From Phenylobacterium sp. NIBR 498073 (GTDB lineage Bacteria; Pseudomonadota; Alphaproteobacteria; Caulobacterales; Caulobacteraceae), in NCBI RefSeq assembly GCF_027286305.1, contig NZ_CP114599.1:4225990-4289989 (forward strand): 64,000 nt of DNA, written 5' to 3'. The position numbers and the translations under genes were made by a program. Positions 10,572-21,360 of the stretch are shown here, piece by piece (position 1 is the first letter of the stretch; every line of letters starts with the position of its first letter). The notes beneath the pieces are model-generated. The model had not been told where the DNA came from, ran no database searches, and saw nothing but the letters and a program-made list of their open reading frames with translations.

Positions 10572-11261
10572 TCAGTCCCGGACGGCGACGGCCAGAATGC
10601 GGCCGCCGTCGACGCCCTGGACCAGCACGGCGCTGGCCAGGCCGTCCTCGGCCGCCGGCAGGCGATAGGCGGTCGGGCGGCCGCGCCAGGCGCCCAGGCG
10701 CTTGATCTCGCGCACCACGTTGCGATGCACGACGGTCTGGCCGCGGTTGTCGCCCTTCTTGACCATCACGTCCTGTTCGCGCGGGTCGTAGCGCACCAGC
10801 CAGACATCGGCCCCGCCGCGCGGCGCCTTGCCCGCGCCGACGTCGACGCGGCGCGCGCCGATGAAGGCCATGTCCGGCGGATCGTGCGGCCCCTTGGCGG
10901 CCTGGGCGACCAGGCGCTCGACCTTCTCGGTCTGCAGGCCGCCGGCCTGGGTGCGGCCGTCGACCACCACCTGCGGGGTATAGGGCTCGCGCAGCTCCAG
11001 CCGCGTCACATAGGCTTTCTGGCGGGCGGTGAACTCAGGCCTGGCGAAGGTGTCGGGCCAGCCGAGATAGTCCCAGTAGTCGACCGGGAAGGTCAGGGCG
11101 AGCACGCCCTCGCGCTGGGCCATCTTGGCGAGGTTGGCGTTCGCCTCGCCGCAGGACGCGCAGCCCTGGGCGGTGAACAGCTCGACGACCACCGGCGGCT
11201 TGGCGGCCGCGGCGAGCGGGGTGGCGCAGAGCAAGAGGCTGAAAAGCGCGGCCTTACGCAT
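10572..11261 (-). CDS. DUF1223 thioredoxin-fold exported protein
   Basis: 229 residues. A signal peptide (MRKAALFSLLLCATPLAAAA) is followed by the VVELFTAQGCASCGEAN motif, a thioredoxin-like CxxC in a family known as DUF1223. Further family marks are FPVDYWDYLGWPDTFA, QKAYV and YTPQVVVDGR. It is probably periplasmic; a redox role is inferred from the CxxC only. The frame is open upstream for 49 codons, but the signal peptide fixes the start at 11261. Confidence 0.9.
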   Translation of the reverse strand: MRKAALFSLLLCATPLAAAAKPPVVVELFTAQGCASCGEANANLAKMAQREGVLALTFPVDYWDYLGWPDTFARPEFTARQKAYVTRLELREPYTPQVVVDGRTQAGGLQTEKVERLVAQAAKGPHDPPDMAFIGARRVDVGAGKAPRGGADVWLVRYDPREQDVMVKKGDNRGQTVVHRNVVREIKRLGAWRGRPTAYRLPAAEDGLASAVLVQGVDGGRILAVAVRD

Positions 11262-11331
11262 CGTGGCGCAATTAAGCGGACTTCCCTGAGCTTTGGATTT
11301 CAACAAGGCGTGACCAGCTTGCAGAATCGCG

Positions 11332-11371
11332 GAAACGAAAGAGGGGGCCTGCACGGGCGGCAGACCCCCTC
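11332..11371 (-). terminator. Intrinsic terminator after acnA
   Basis: On the minus strand a 7-bp stem (GAGGGGG / CCCCCTC, 11341-11371) is followed by TTTCGTTT (complement of 11332-11340). It lies 46 bases downstream of the acnA stop codon. Confidence 0.75.
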
Positions 11372-11417
11372 GAACGCGATGATCTACCCCTCTGCGTGAG
11401 AGAGGCAAACCAAGACT

Positions 11418-14108
<2,691 letters not shown>

Positions 14109-14318
14109 ATCAGGGATCCTTCCTCTGTTCTCGGCCGCTCTTGGACCACTTCGGGGATCGCGCGCTTTTCGGGGCGGACACACAGCGTTCGCCCCAGCGC
14201 CGCGTACGCCCCCCAAGGTGGCGACGGCCGGGCGCGTCATAGACCCTGATTTCCTAACCGTCCATGCAGGCAGGGGTATTTCATCGCTACCTGAGAATCA
14301 CCCGCAAGGAGACGCGGC

Positions 14319-14942
14319 GTGATCGAGGCGCTGGTGATCGAGAATCTGGCGCTTCAACGCGGCGGAAGGCTTTTGTTTTCGGGGCTGGGCTTCGAATTGC
14401 CGGCCGGGCGGGCGGCGGCGCTGATCGGTCGCAACGGCGCCGGCAAGACCAGTCTGCTGCGGGCCATCGCCGGGCTCACGCCGCTGGAGGCCGGGACCAT
14501 CCGGTTCGGGACGCTGGACCCCGTCGACGCCCGCGCCGAGCACGTCCATCTGGCCGGCCACCAGGACGGCCAGAAGCCGGCCCGCACGGCCTGGGAGGAG
14601 CTTGCCTTCTGGGCGCGCTGGAACGGGGCCGGCGAATCGGCCGCCCGCGAGGCGGCCGCCCGGCTGGAGCTGACCCGGCTGCTGGACCTGGAGGTGCGGC
14701 GGCTGTCGGCCGGCCAGCGCCGGCGGCTGTCGCTGGCCCGGCTGCTGGCCGCGCCGCGCGCGCTCTGGCTGCTCGACGAGCCCTTGAGCCCGCTCGACGC
14801 CGACTGGCGCGCCCGCTTCGGCGAGCTGATGGGCGAACACCTGGCCGGCGGCGGCCTGATCGTGGCGGCCGTGCACGACCCGCTGCCGATCCCCGCGCTA
14901 GCCGTCGAGATCGGACTTGAGACCGAGGGGGCCGCATCGTGA
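14319..14942 (+). CDS. ccmA: Cytochrome c biogenesis heme-exporter ATP-binding protein CcmA
   Basis: 207 residues of a short ABC ATPase: Walker [15 protein letters not shown], signature [15 protein letters not shown], Walker [13 protein letters not shown] and a late VHDPL H-loop. It energises the CcmABCD complex that releases holo-CcmE during cytochrome c maturation in the cytoplasmic membrane. It overlaps ccmB by 4 bp (GTGA). Short length and the pairing with ccmB separate it from generic ABC ATPases. Confidence 0.95.
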   Translation: MIEALVIENLALQRGGRLLFSGLGFELPAGRAAALIGRNGAGKTSLLRAIAGLTPLEAGTIRFGTLDPVDARAEHVHLAGHQDGQKPARTAWEELAFWARWNGAGESAAREAAARLELTRLLDLEVRRLSAGQRRRLSLARLLAAPRALWLLDEPLSPLDADWRARFGELMGEHLAGGGLIVAAVHDPLPIPALAVEIGLETEGAAS

Positions 14943-15604
14943 GCCGCGCCATGGCCCTGCTCTCGCGCGAGGCGGCCCTGGCCTGGGGCCGCGGCGGCGG
15001 CCCGATGGTCTCGCTGGCCTTCTACGCCGGGGTCGCCACCCTCCTGCCGCTGGCCACCGGCCCGGAGCCAGCGCGCCTGGCCGCGGTCGCGCCCGGCGCA
15101 GCCTGGGTGGCGCTGGCGCTGGCCGCCCTGCTCTCGCTCGACCGCCTGTTCGAGCGCGACTACGAGGACGGCGCCCTCGATCTGCTGACCCTGTCGTCGG
15201 TCCCGCTGGAGATCGCCTGCGCGATCAAATGCCTGGGACAGTGGCTGGCCACCGCCGCGCCGCTCGCCTTCGCCGCTCCGGTCGCGGCCATCGCCCTGGG
15301 CGCCAAGCCGCACCTGGCGCCGCTGATCTTCGCCTGCGCGCTGATGGGCGGCCTGGCCTTCGCCTTCGTCGGCGGCATCGGCGCGGCGCTGAGCCTCGGC
15401 GCACGGCGCGGCGGGCTGCTGACCGCGGTGATCGTGCTGCCGCTGTTCGTGCCGCCGGTGATCTTCGGCGGCGGGGCGCTGGACGCCTTCGCCGGCGGAC
15501 TGCCATGGACGGCAGGGTTTGCGCTGCTGGCGGCCTATGCCGCCGCCGCCGTGGCGCTGGGCCCGATCGCCATGGCCGCGGCCTGCCGCAACGCCCTCAG
15601 CTAG
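14939..15604 (+). CDS. ccmB: Heme exporter protein CcmB
   Basis: 221 residues with six hydrophobic segments, GTG start overlapping the ccmA stop. The [25 protein letters not shown] segment after the second helix is diagnostic of CcmB, the membrane partner of the CcmA ATPase. The expected neighbour ccmC is not adjacent; it lies 1.75 kb further on. Confidence 0.95.
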   Translation: MSRAMALLSREAALAWGRGGGPMVSLAFYAGVATLLPLATGPEPARLAAVAPGAAWVALALAALLSLDRLFERDYEDGALDLLTLSSVPLEIACAIKCLGQWLATAAPLAFAAPVAAIALGAKPHLAPLIFACALMGGLAFAFVGGIGAALSLGARRGGLLTAVIVLPLFVPPVIFGGGALDAFAGGLPWTAGFALLAAYAAAAVALGPIAMAAACRNALS

Positions 15605-15633
15605 CCGGCCTGATCAGTCAGTGACGGCCGGCT
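15603..15633. terminator. Possible bidirectional terminator hairpin between ccmB and NTF2-like gene
   Basis: A perfect 8-bp inverted repeat AGCCGGCC / GGCCGGCT with a 15-nt loop spans the stop codons of the two convergent genes. No T tract is visible on either side, so terminator function is uncertain. Confidence 0.35.
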
Positions 15634-16069
15634 GCGGCTTGGGCTGCCACATGGCGTTGACGATCACCCAGCGGTCGCCGAACCGGCCGAGGTGGAAGTA
15701 GTCGATGAACCAGGGCGTCTCGACCCGGGCGACAGCCACGTCGCCGGCGATGTCCAGCACCTGCACCTTGCGCTCCCAGTTCTCGCGCGGGGTCTTCAGC
15801 ACGCCGCGGCGGGTCAGGTCGACAAGCTCCTCCTTGCTCATCCGGCGCAGGCCGAGCGCCTCGTCCGGCGTCGGCTTCACCGCGCGCTTGGCGAGGTCCG
15901 GGTGCAGCGAGCGCGCGACCCGATCGGCGTCGCCTTCCAGCTGGCCGTCGACATAGTCGTAGGCGGTCGCCTCGATCTTCCGCACCGCGACCTCGTCGAG
16001 GTCGGCCGCCAGGGCGGGGCCGCCGACGAGGGCGCAGGTCATGACCAGGCCCGCGAGAAGGTTACGCAT
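15614..16069 (-). CDS. Exported NTF2-like/lumazine-binding-like protein
   Basis: 151 residues. A signal peptide (cleaved near LAAD) precedes a compact domain: ATAYDYVDGQLEGDADRVARSLHPDLAKR, a central RMSKEELVDL helix, and a C-terminal VARVETPWFIDYFHLGRFGDRWVIVNAMW sheet. This arrangement fits the putative lumazine-binding branch of the NTF2-like superfamily. It is likely periplasmic; ligand unknown. It interrupts the ccm genes on the opposite strand. The start at 16069 is fixed by the signal peptide. Confidence 0.82.
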   Translation of the reverse strand: MRNLLAGLVMTCALVGGPALAADLDEVAVRKIEATAYDYVDGQLEGDADRVARSLHPDLAKRAVKPTPDEALGLRRMSKEELVDLTRRGVLKTPRENWERKVQVLDIAGDVAVARVETPWFIDYFHLGRFGDRWVIVNAMWQPKPQPAVTD

Positions 16070-16240
16070 GAATGTCCGTCTCCATGTTGGCTGGGCCCGA
16101 GCGCCCGAAAGCTGCGCCGCGTGTAATCGAACCAGCAGAAGCGGTTGCGTCATTGTCGACGAAAACCCGCGAGGCGGCGACGGACTTCACCAACCGCGCC
16201 GTTCAAGGGTCTGAGGGGCGGCAACCGGAGCATATGACCC

Positions 16241-16738
16241 ATGACTTTCACGAAACTCGCGCCCGTCGCGCTCGGCGGCGTCCTGCTGACCAGCCTGCTG
16301 GCCAGCGCCAGCCTCGCCCAGCAGCCGCCGCCCGCCGCCGCGCCGGGCCAACCGCGCGACGGTCGCGGCGAATGGCGCCGTGCCGATCCCGAAGCGATGG
16401 CCGCGCGCCGCGCCGACCATCTGCGCGCGGCGCTGCAGCTGCGGCCAGAGCAGGAGCCGGCGCTTAAGGCGTTCCTCGCCGCCAGCCAGCCGGCCGCCCG
16501 CCCGGCCCCCGGCGACCGCGCCGCCATGGCCGCGATGACCACGCCCCAGCGGCTCGACGCCCAGCGGGCGCGGATGACCGAGCGGCTCGCCCGCTTCGAC
16601 CAGCGCGCGGCGGCGACCAAGAAGTTCTACGCTCAGCTGAGCCCGGCCCAGCAGAAGGCCTTCGACACCCTGGCCCCGCGCGGCCCCGGCAAGGGCATGG
16701 GCGGACGTCACGGCGGCCATGGACCGCAGGGCGGCTAG
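16241..16738 (+). CDS. Spy/CpxP-like periplasmic protein
   Basis: 165 residues with a signal peptide (cleaved near SLAQ), a charged helical body and two LTxxQ-type repeats: LRPEQEPALKAFL (about residue 67) and LSPAQQKAFDTL (about 133). This is the pattern of Spy/CpxP periplasmic chaperones or metal-stress proteins. The tail is Gly/His-rich (KGMGGRHGGHGPQGG), which might bind metal. GGAG lies 10 bases before the ATG. It is probably the first gene of a run into ccmC. Confidence 0.8.
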   Translation: MTFTKLAPVALGGVLLTSLLASASLAQQPPPAAAPGQPRDGRGEWRRADPEAMAARRADHLRAALQLRPEQEPALKAFLAASQPAARPAPGDRAAMAAMTTPQRLDAQRARMTERLARFDQRAAATKKFYAQLSPAQQKAFDTLAPRGPGKGMGGRHGGHGPQGG

Positions 16739-16766
16739 CCCGCTTCCGTGCTAAACAGGGCGGGCG

Positions 16767-17357
16767 ATGCTGTTCAAGGCGCCCGTCCTGGCGGCCATCG
16801 CGGAAGGCAAGGTCGACCTGGCCTTCCGTCGGTGGCGCAAGCCGACCGTCAAGGCCGGCGGGACCCTGACCACGCCGGTCGGGGTGCTGGCCATCGACGC
16901 GATCGCCGTCATCGCCCCCGAAACGATCAGCGACGCCGACGCGGTCCGGGCCGGCTACGCCGACGCCGCCGAGGCGCTGGCCGCCCTTGAGGGCGAGGCC
17001 CCCGTCCACCGCATCGCCTTCCGGCTGATCGGCGAGGATCCGCGCCGGGCCCTGCGGCTCGACGTCTCCAGCGCCGCCCTCGACGAGATCGAGACCCGTC
17101 TGGCCCGGCTCGACGCCCGCGGCCCCTGGACCGCCGCGGTGCTCGAGCTGATCGCCGCCCATCCGGGGGTGCGGGCGCCGGACCTGGCCGCCCGGCTCGG
17201 CCGCGAGACGCTCGCCTTCAAGATCGACGTGCGCAAGCTCAAGGCGCTCGGCCTGACCGAAAGCCTTGAGGTCGGCTACCGGCTGTCGCCCCGCGGCCAT
17301 GCGCTGCGCACGCGCCGCTTGCAGCAGGGATCGCCCGAGGCTAAGCCGCAGGCATGA
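16767..17357 (+). CDS. Putative ASCH/PUA-like and winged-helix protein
   Basis: 196 residues. The N-terminal part (about 1-105) with LAFRRWRKPTVKAGGTLTTPVGVLAIDAI resembles ASCH (PUA-like) domains, which bind RNA or nucleotide-like ligands. The C-terminal part (about 108-185) looks like a winged helix: LELIAAHPGVRAPDLAARL, then a recognition-helix-like KIDVRKLKALGLTESL and a wing. I am fairly sure of the gene, less of the domains. It overlaps ccmC by 4 bp (ATGA) and so is translated with a cytochrome c maturation gene. Confidence 0.72.
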   Translation: MLFKAPVLAAIAEGKVDLAFRRWRKPTVKAGGTLTTPVGVLAIDAIAVIAPETISDADAVRAGYADAAEALAALEGEAPVHRIAFRLIGEDPRRALRLDVSSAALDEIETRLARLDARGPWTAAVLELIAAHPGVRAPDLAARLGRETLAFKIDVRKLKALGLTESLEVGYRLSPRGHALRTRRLQQGSPEAKPQA

Positions 17358-18082
17358 TCCCGGCGCCGGCCTTTCTGTCGAATCCCGAGCGGTTCATGGT
17401 CTTTTCCCGCTGGGCCGCCCCGATGTTCGGCGCGATCGCGCTCGTCCTGGCGCTGGCGGGCCTGTGGCTCGGCTTCACCGCCCCGGAGGACTACCAGCAG
17501 GGCGACACCGTCCGGCTGATGTTCATCCATGTGCCGGCCTCGTGGATGAGCATGTTCGTCTACGCCTGCCTGGCGACCGCGAGCTTCCTGGCGCTGGTGT
17601 TCCGCCACGCCCTGGCCGACGCCGCCGCCCGCGCCGCAGCCCCGCTGGGCGCGGCCTTCACCTTCATGGCGCTGTTCACCGGCTCGCTGTGGGGCCGCCC
17701 GATGTGGGGCACCTGGTGGCAGTGGGACGCGCGGATGACCTCGGTGCTGGTGCTGTTCCTGGTCTACCTCGCCTACATGGCCCTGCGCGCCTCGCTGGAC
17801 GACGAGACCAAGGCCGCCCGCGCCTGCGCGATCCTGGCCCTGGTCGGGGCGGTGAACCTGCCGGTGATCAAGTTCTCGGTCGACTGGTGGAACACCTTGC
17901 ACCAGGGGGCCTCGGTGTTCCGCGCCGAGGGCCCGGCGATGACCAACGACTATCTGTGGCCGCTGCTGCTGATGGGCCTGGCCTACATGTCGGCCTTCGG
18001 CTCGCTGTGGCTGGTCGGCATCCGCGCCCAGGTCTGGCGCCGCCGGGCCGAGGCCGCGGCCCTGCGCGCGGCGAGAGGATAA
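17354..18082 (+). CDS. ccmC: Heme exporter protein CcmC
   Basis: 242 residues and six hydrophobic segments. The tryptophan-rich motif GTWWQWDARMTS near residue 118 lies between conserved histidines (FIHVPASWM and the late LHQGAS), as in CcmC, which presents periplasmic heme to CcmE. It follows the ASCH-like gene with a 4-bp overlap and is followed 4 bp later by ccmD. Confidence 0.95.
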   Translation: MIPAPAFLSNPERFMVFSRWAAPMFGAIALVLALAGLWLGFTAPEDYQQGDTVRLMFIHVPASWMSMFVYACLATASFLALVFRHALADAAARAAAPLGAAFTFMALFTGSLWGRPMWGTWWQWDARMTSVLVLFLVYLAYMALRASLDDETKAARACAILALVGAVNLPVIKFSVDWWNTLHQGASVFRAEGPAMTNDYLWPLLLMGLAYMSAFGSLWLVGIRAQVWRRRAEAAALRAARG

Positions 18083-18086
18083 CCCG

Positions 18087-18230
18087 ATGCTCGACCTCGA
18101 CGCCGGCAAGTATGCGCTTTTCGTGTGGCCGGCCTATGGCCTGACCGCGCTGGTCTTCCTCGGGATGATCGTCTTCACCCTGCGCCAGTCGCGCATCTGG
18201 CGCCGCCGCGCCGAGCAGGACGGCCAGTGA
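18087..18230 (+). CDS. ccmD: Heme exporter protein CcmD
   Basis: A 47-residue single-span protein: MLDLDAGKYALFVWPAYGLT, then a hydrophobic helix and a basic tail RIWRRRAEQ. Small size, the KYALFVWPAY motif and position between ccmC and ccmG identify CcmD, the small subunit of the CcmABCD heme-release complex. The stop codon overlaps the GTG start of ccmG. Confidence 0.93.
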   Translation: MLDLDAGKYALFVWPAYGLTALVFLGMIVFTLRQSRIWRRRAEQDGQ

Positions 18231-18745
18231 ACCGCACCCTCGCCTTCCTGCCGCTGGCCGCGCTGCTGGCGCTCGGCCTGCTGTTCGGCCTCTATTCGCT
18301 CAAGCGCGACCCGCAGGTGAAGCCCGACGCCCTGGTCGGCAAGCCGCTGCCCGAGCTGACCCTGCCGGCGCTCGACACCGGCCGCCCGGTGCGGCTGCAC
18401 GACGCCGCCCAACCGGCGCCGGTGCTGGTCAACATCTTCGCCTCGTGGTGCGCCCCCTGCGAGATCGAGCATCCGGTGCTGGTCGACCTGAAGAAGCAAG
18501 GCGTGCGCATCGTCGGCGTCGCCTACAAGGACGCGCCCGAGAACACCAAGGCCTTCATCGGCCGGCTCGGCGACCCTTATTCCGAACGCCTGGTGGACCG
18601 CGACGGCCGGGCCGGCATCGACCTCGGCGTCACCGGCGTGCCGGAGACCTACCTGGTCGGCCCCGGCGGCCAGATTCTGGCCAAGCACACCGGGCCGCTG
18701 ACCCCGGAAAAGGCGCGCGAGCTGCTGGCCAAGGCGCCGCGTTAA
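18227..18745 (+). CDS. ccmG: Thiol:disulfide interchange protein CcmG/DsbE
   Basis: 172 residues. One N-terminal membrane anchor, then a periplasmic thioredoxin fold with FASWCAPCEIEHP (the CcmG WCAPC active site) and the cis-proline loop GVPETYLVGP. It keeps apocytochrome c and CcmH cysteines reduced for heme attachment. The start is a GTG at 18227 overlapping the ccmD stop by 4 bp; an in-frame upstream ATG lies inside ccmD and lacks coding sense. ccmE, ccmF and ccmH are not in this window. Confidence 0.95.
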   Translation: MNRTLAFLPLAALLALGLLFGLYSLKRDPQVKPDALVGKPLPELTLPALDTGRPVRLHDAAQPAPVLVNIFASWCAPCEIEHPVLVDLKKQGVRIVGVAYKDAPENTKAFIGRLGDPYSERLVDRDGRAGIDLGVTGVPETYLVGPGGQILAKHTGPLTPEKARELLAKAPR

Positions 18746-18756
18746 CCAATCCTTGA

Positions 18757-18807
18757 GGCGGCGCAACGAAACCTCGCCAAGGTTCCGTTAACCATAGTTG
18801 CGCCGCC
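18757..18807. promoter_or_regulatory. Long nested hairpin directly upstream of a small ORF, with CtrA-like half-site
   Basis: Perfect 11-bp arms GGCGGCGCAAC (18757-18767) and GTTGCGCCGCC (18797-18807) enclose a smaller inverted repeat AACCT / AGGTT and end one base before the GTG start at 18809. TTAACCAT at 18788-18795 equals the CtrA half-site known from Caulobacter; TTAACCAAT sits at 18742. The hairpin could terminate ccmG transcription or, in a transcript starting upstream, block translation of the small ORF. Confidence 0.55.
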
Positions 18808-18808
18808 C

Positions 18809-19060
18809 GTGAGCACGATCCGCCCGCCGATCTTCCCGCCCCCGCAGCCGCAGGCTCAGCCGACGGCGCCCGTCCGCAGCAGCGCCCAGCAGGCGTTCTT
18901 CGCGGCGGCCACGGGTCGCCCGGCGGCTCAGGTTCAGCCGCAGGTTCAGGCGCAGCCCCAGGCCCAGGCGGCGCCGGCCCAGCGCATGCCCGCCTCGCTG
19001 CCCGCCGACCCGCCGCAGAAGATCCTGCGCCCGGGTTCGATCCTGGATATCCGGGTCTAG
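18809..19060 (+). CDS. Small Pro/Gln/Ala-rich protein of unknown function
   Basis: 83 residues from a GTG start: MSTIRPPIFPPPQPQAQP opening, a low-complexity Q/A/P repeat (about 40-58), and a cleaner C-terminus PPQKILRPGSILDIRV. No signal peptide, no membrane segment, no family I recognise. The C-terminal dozen residues look more conserved than the linker and may be a docking peptide. It is preceded by a strong hairpin and CtrA-like half-sites. Reality of the gene is likely but not certain. Confidence 0.6.
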   Translation: MSTIRPPIFPPPQPQAQPTAPVRSSAQQAFFAAATGRPAAQVQPQVQAQPQAQAAPAQRMPASLPADPPQKILRPGSILDIRV

Positions 19061-19080
19061 CGGCCCACGCCCTTAGCCGC

Positions 19081-19665
19081 TCAGGCCGCCTTCTTGAGCT
19101 TCTTCTTCTTGGCCTTGTCGGCCTTGTCGGCCTTGGCCTTCTTCGGCTTCTCGGCCTTGTCCGCCTTCGGCTTCTTGGCCGCGAGCGGCACCGGCTCAGC
19201 GGCCGCCTCGTCGCCGGCGCGGATCAGCTCGCGCAACCCGGCGGTCAGAGCCTCGCGCTTGGCGCTCGACAGCAGCCGCAACAGCCGCGCATCCGCCGCC
19301 GCCATCTTCGGCTTGGCTTCGGCCAGGGCCGCGCGGCCGGCCTGCGTCAGGCTGACGGCGTTGGCGCGGGCGTCGGCGGTCGAGCGTTGGCGCTCCAGCA
19401 GGCCCTTGACGATCATCCGCGCGACCATGTCGGCCAGGGTCGAGCGGTCGATGCCGGTCGTGCGCACCAGGTCGGTCTGGGTCAGGCCCTCATAGGCCTC
19501 CACCGCCGCCAGCACCGCGTATTGTCGCTGGGTGACCCCGCCCTCGCCCTGCTCGTCGGCATAGATGTCGAGCGCCAGTTGCAGCGCCCGGTGCAGCAGA
19601 TGACTGGGCGACTTCTCCAGGGCCGGCAGGCCCTTCTTCTTGTCCTGGGACTTCGACTTGGCCAT
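19081..19665 (-). CDS. MarR family regulator with lysine-rich C-terminal tail
   Basis: 194 residues. Residues about 20-140 form a MarR winged helix: LDIYADEQGEGGVTQRQYAVLAAV, LTQTDLVRTTGIDRSTLADMVARM and RQRSTADARANAVSLTQAG. From about 155 on the chain becomes Lys/Ala/Asp/Pro-rich (KKPKADKAEKPKKAK-type repeats), like histone-H1-type bacterial tails, which bind DNA or RNA loosely. The N-terminus is also basic. Start chosen at 19665 (MAKSKSQDKKK). No obvious target gene besides itself. Confidence 0.88.
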   Translation of the reverse strand: MAKSKSQDKKKGLPALEKSPSHLLHRALQLALDIYADEQGEGGVTQRQYAVLAAVEAYEGLTQTDLVRTTGIDRSTLADMVARMIVKGLLERQRSTADARANAVSLTQAGRAALAEAKPKMAAADARLLRLLSSAKREALTAGLRELIRAGDEAAAEPVPLAAKKPKADKAEKPKKAKADKADKAKKKKLKKAA

Positions 19666-19772
19666 CCGGTTCCACCCCCGCCTGTCGACACGCCTGGACG
19701 CTACCGGCCTACGGTGTCGATTTGACGACACATGGTCAGTGGTCGGCGCCGGCGCCAGGGGGTGCGGGCGCG

Positions 19773-20381
19773 CTATTCGACGTGGGGCGGCGGCGGCTCG
19801 TCGGTCTTGGCGTACTTCATCATCAGCGGCACCTGGGCGAAGCCGAACAGCACCGTGAGGATGAGCAGGCCGGGGAAGCGGAACACCACCCAGATGTCGT
19901 CAGGCTGGGTGCGCCAGACGATCTCGTTGAGCCCAGCCAGGGCCAGGAAGAACAGGCCGTAGTTGAGGGTCAGCTTGCGCCAGCCCTCGTCCGGCATCTT
20001 CACCGCATCGCCCAGCAGCAGCTTCAGCGGGTTCTTGCGCAGGATCAGCCCGCCCAGCAGCGCCACGCCGAACAGGCTGTTCATCACCGTCGGCTTCAGC
20101 TTCACGAAGCGGACGTCGTGGAAGAACAGGGTCAGGCCGCCGAACACCAGGGCCGCGCCGCCGGCGATCAGCGGGAACGGGGCGATGCGCTTTTCGAAGG
20201 CCAGGCCGACGACCAGGCCCAGGGCCGACCCGCCGACCAGCCACCAGGTCGCCTGGACCAGGGCCTCCTGCGAGGTCATGCCGCCGCCGCGGTTGAGGAA
20301 GAAGCCGATCAGGAACGCGACCAGACCGCCATAGTCGACGACGCCGCGGACCCACTTGCGAGCGGCCGGAGAGAGCTTCAT
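19773..20381 (-). CDS. ispZ: Inner membrane-spanning protein YciB/IspZ (septation protein A family)
   Basis: 202 residues with about six hydrophobic helices; VVDYGGLVAFLIGFFLN, the FVKLKPTVMNSLFGVALLGG loop and LNEIVWRTQPDDIWVVFRFPG are signatures of the IspZ/YciB family, implicated in envelope integrity and septation. Its ATG overlaps the ftsY stop by 4 bp, an arrangement seen in related genomes. The C-terminus ends in a short acidic/proline tail. Confidence 0.93.
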   Translation of the reverse strand: MKLSPAARKWVRGVVDYGGLVAFLIGFFLNRGGGMTSQEALVQATWWLVGGSALGLVVGLAFEKRIAPFPLIAGGAALVFGGLTLFFHDVRFVKLKPTVMNSLFGVALLGGLILRKNPLKLLLGDAVKMPDEGWRKLTLNYGLFFLALAGLNEIVWRTQPDDIWVVFRFPGLLILTVLFGFAQVPLMMKYAKTDEPPPPHVE

Positions 20382-21313
20382 GCCTCGTCGAGTCCAACCA
20401 GGGTGCGGGCGAAGGCGCGGGCCTTGAACGGCTGCAGATCGTCGATCCCCTCGCCCACGCCGATGAGCTTGATGGGGCTGTCGGAGGCCTGGGCCACCGG
20501 CACCAGCACCCCGCCGCGGGCGGTGCCGTCCAGCTTGGTCATGACGATGCCCGACACCCCGATCTGGTTGCCGAAGATGTTTTCCTGGGCCAGCGCGTTG
20601 CGGCCGACCGTGGCGTCAAGCACCAGCAGGGTCTCGTGCGGGGCCTCGGGCTCGACCTTCTTGACCACGCGGATGACCTTCAGCAGCTCGTCCATCAGGC
20701 CCTGCTTGTTCTGCAGGCGGCCGGCGGTGTCGATCAGCACCACGTCGTAGCCCTCGGCCTTGGCGCGCTCGACCGCATCGAAGGCCAAGCCAGCGGCGTC
20801 CGAACCGGTCGGACGCGACATGAAGTCGGCGCCCGAGCGCTCGGCCCAGACCTTCAGCTGCTCGACGGCGGCGGCGCGGAACGTGTCGCCGGCCACCACC
20901 AGCACCTTGGCCCCGCGTCCCACCAGGTCGGCGGCGATCTTGCCCAGGGTGGTGGTCTTGCCCGAGCCGTTCACGCCGATGAACATCACCACATACGGGC
21001 GCGGCCCGGCGAGCGGCGTGAAATCGCCCTCGCGGCTCTCCAGCTCGGCGCCGATGGCCTCGGCCAGGGCTTCCTTGATCTCGCGCTCGTCGACGCTCTT
21101 GCCGAACTTCTCGTCGGAAAAGCGCTGGGTGATGCGCGCAGCCGAATGTGGGCCGAGATCGGCCTCGATCAGCATTTCTTCCAGCTCGTCGAGCTTGGCT
21201 TGGTCCAGCGGCTGCTTGGTGAAGGTGGAGACCACCTGTTCCGTCATCTGCTTCGACGAGCGCGACAGCCCGGCGGTGAGACGTTGGAACCAGCCCTTCT
21301 TCGGTTCGGTCAT
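20378..21313 (-). CDS. ftsY: Signal recognition particle receptor FtsY
   Basis: 311 residues: a four-helix N domain (about 1-95) and the SRP GTPase G domain with GVNGSGKTTTLGK (G1), the DTFRAAAVEQL loop, DTAGRLQNKQGLM (G3) and TKLDGTARGG (G4). It docks the ribosome-SRP complex at the membrane. The acidic A domain of enterobacterial FtsY is absent, as is usual in alphaproteobacteria. Coupled to ispZ downstream. Confidence 0.97.
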   Translation of the reverse strand: MTEPKKGWFQRLTAGLSRSSKQMTEQVVSTFTKQPLDQAKLDELEEMLIEADLGPHSAARITQRFSDEKFGKSVDEREIKEALAEAIGAELESREGDFTPLAGPRPYVVMFIGVNGSGKTTTLGKIAADLVGRGAKVLVVAGDTFRAAAVEQLKVWAERSGADFMSRPTGSDAAGLAFDAVERAKAEGYDVVLIDTAGRLQNKQGLMDELLKVIRVVKKVEPEAPHETLLVLDATVGRNALAQENIFGNQIGVSGIVMTKLDGTARGGVLVPVAQASDSPIKLIGVGEGIDDLQPFKARAFARTLVGLDEA

Positions 21314-21360
21314 GGGCCGCTTCTAGCCCGTCAAACGGTTGCGCGATAGAGGATGAAGGC

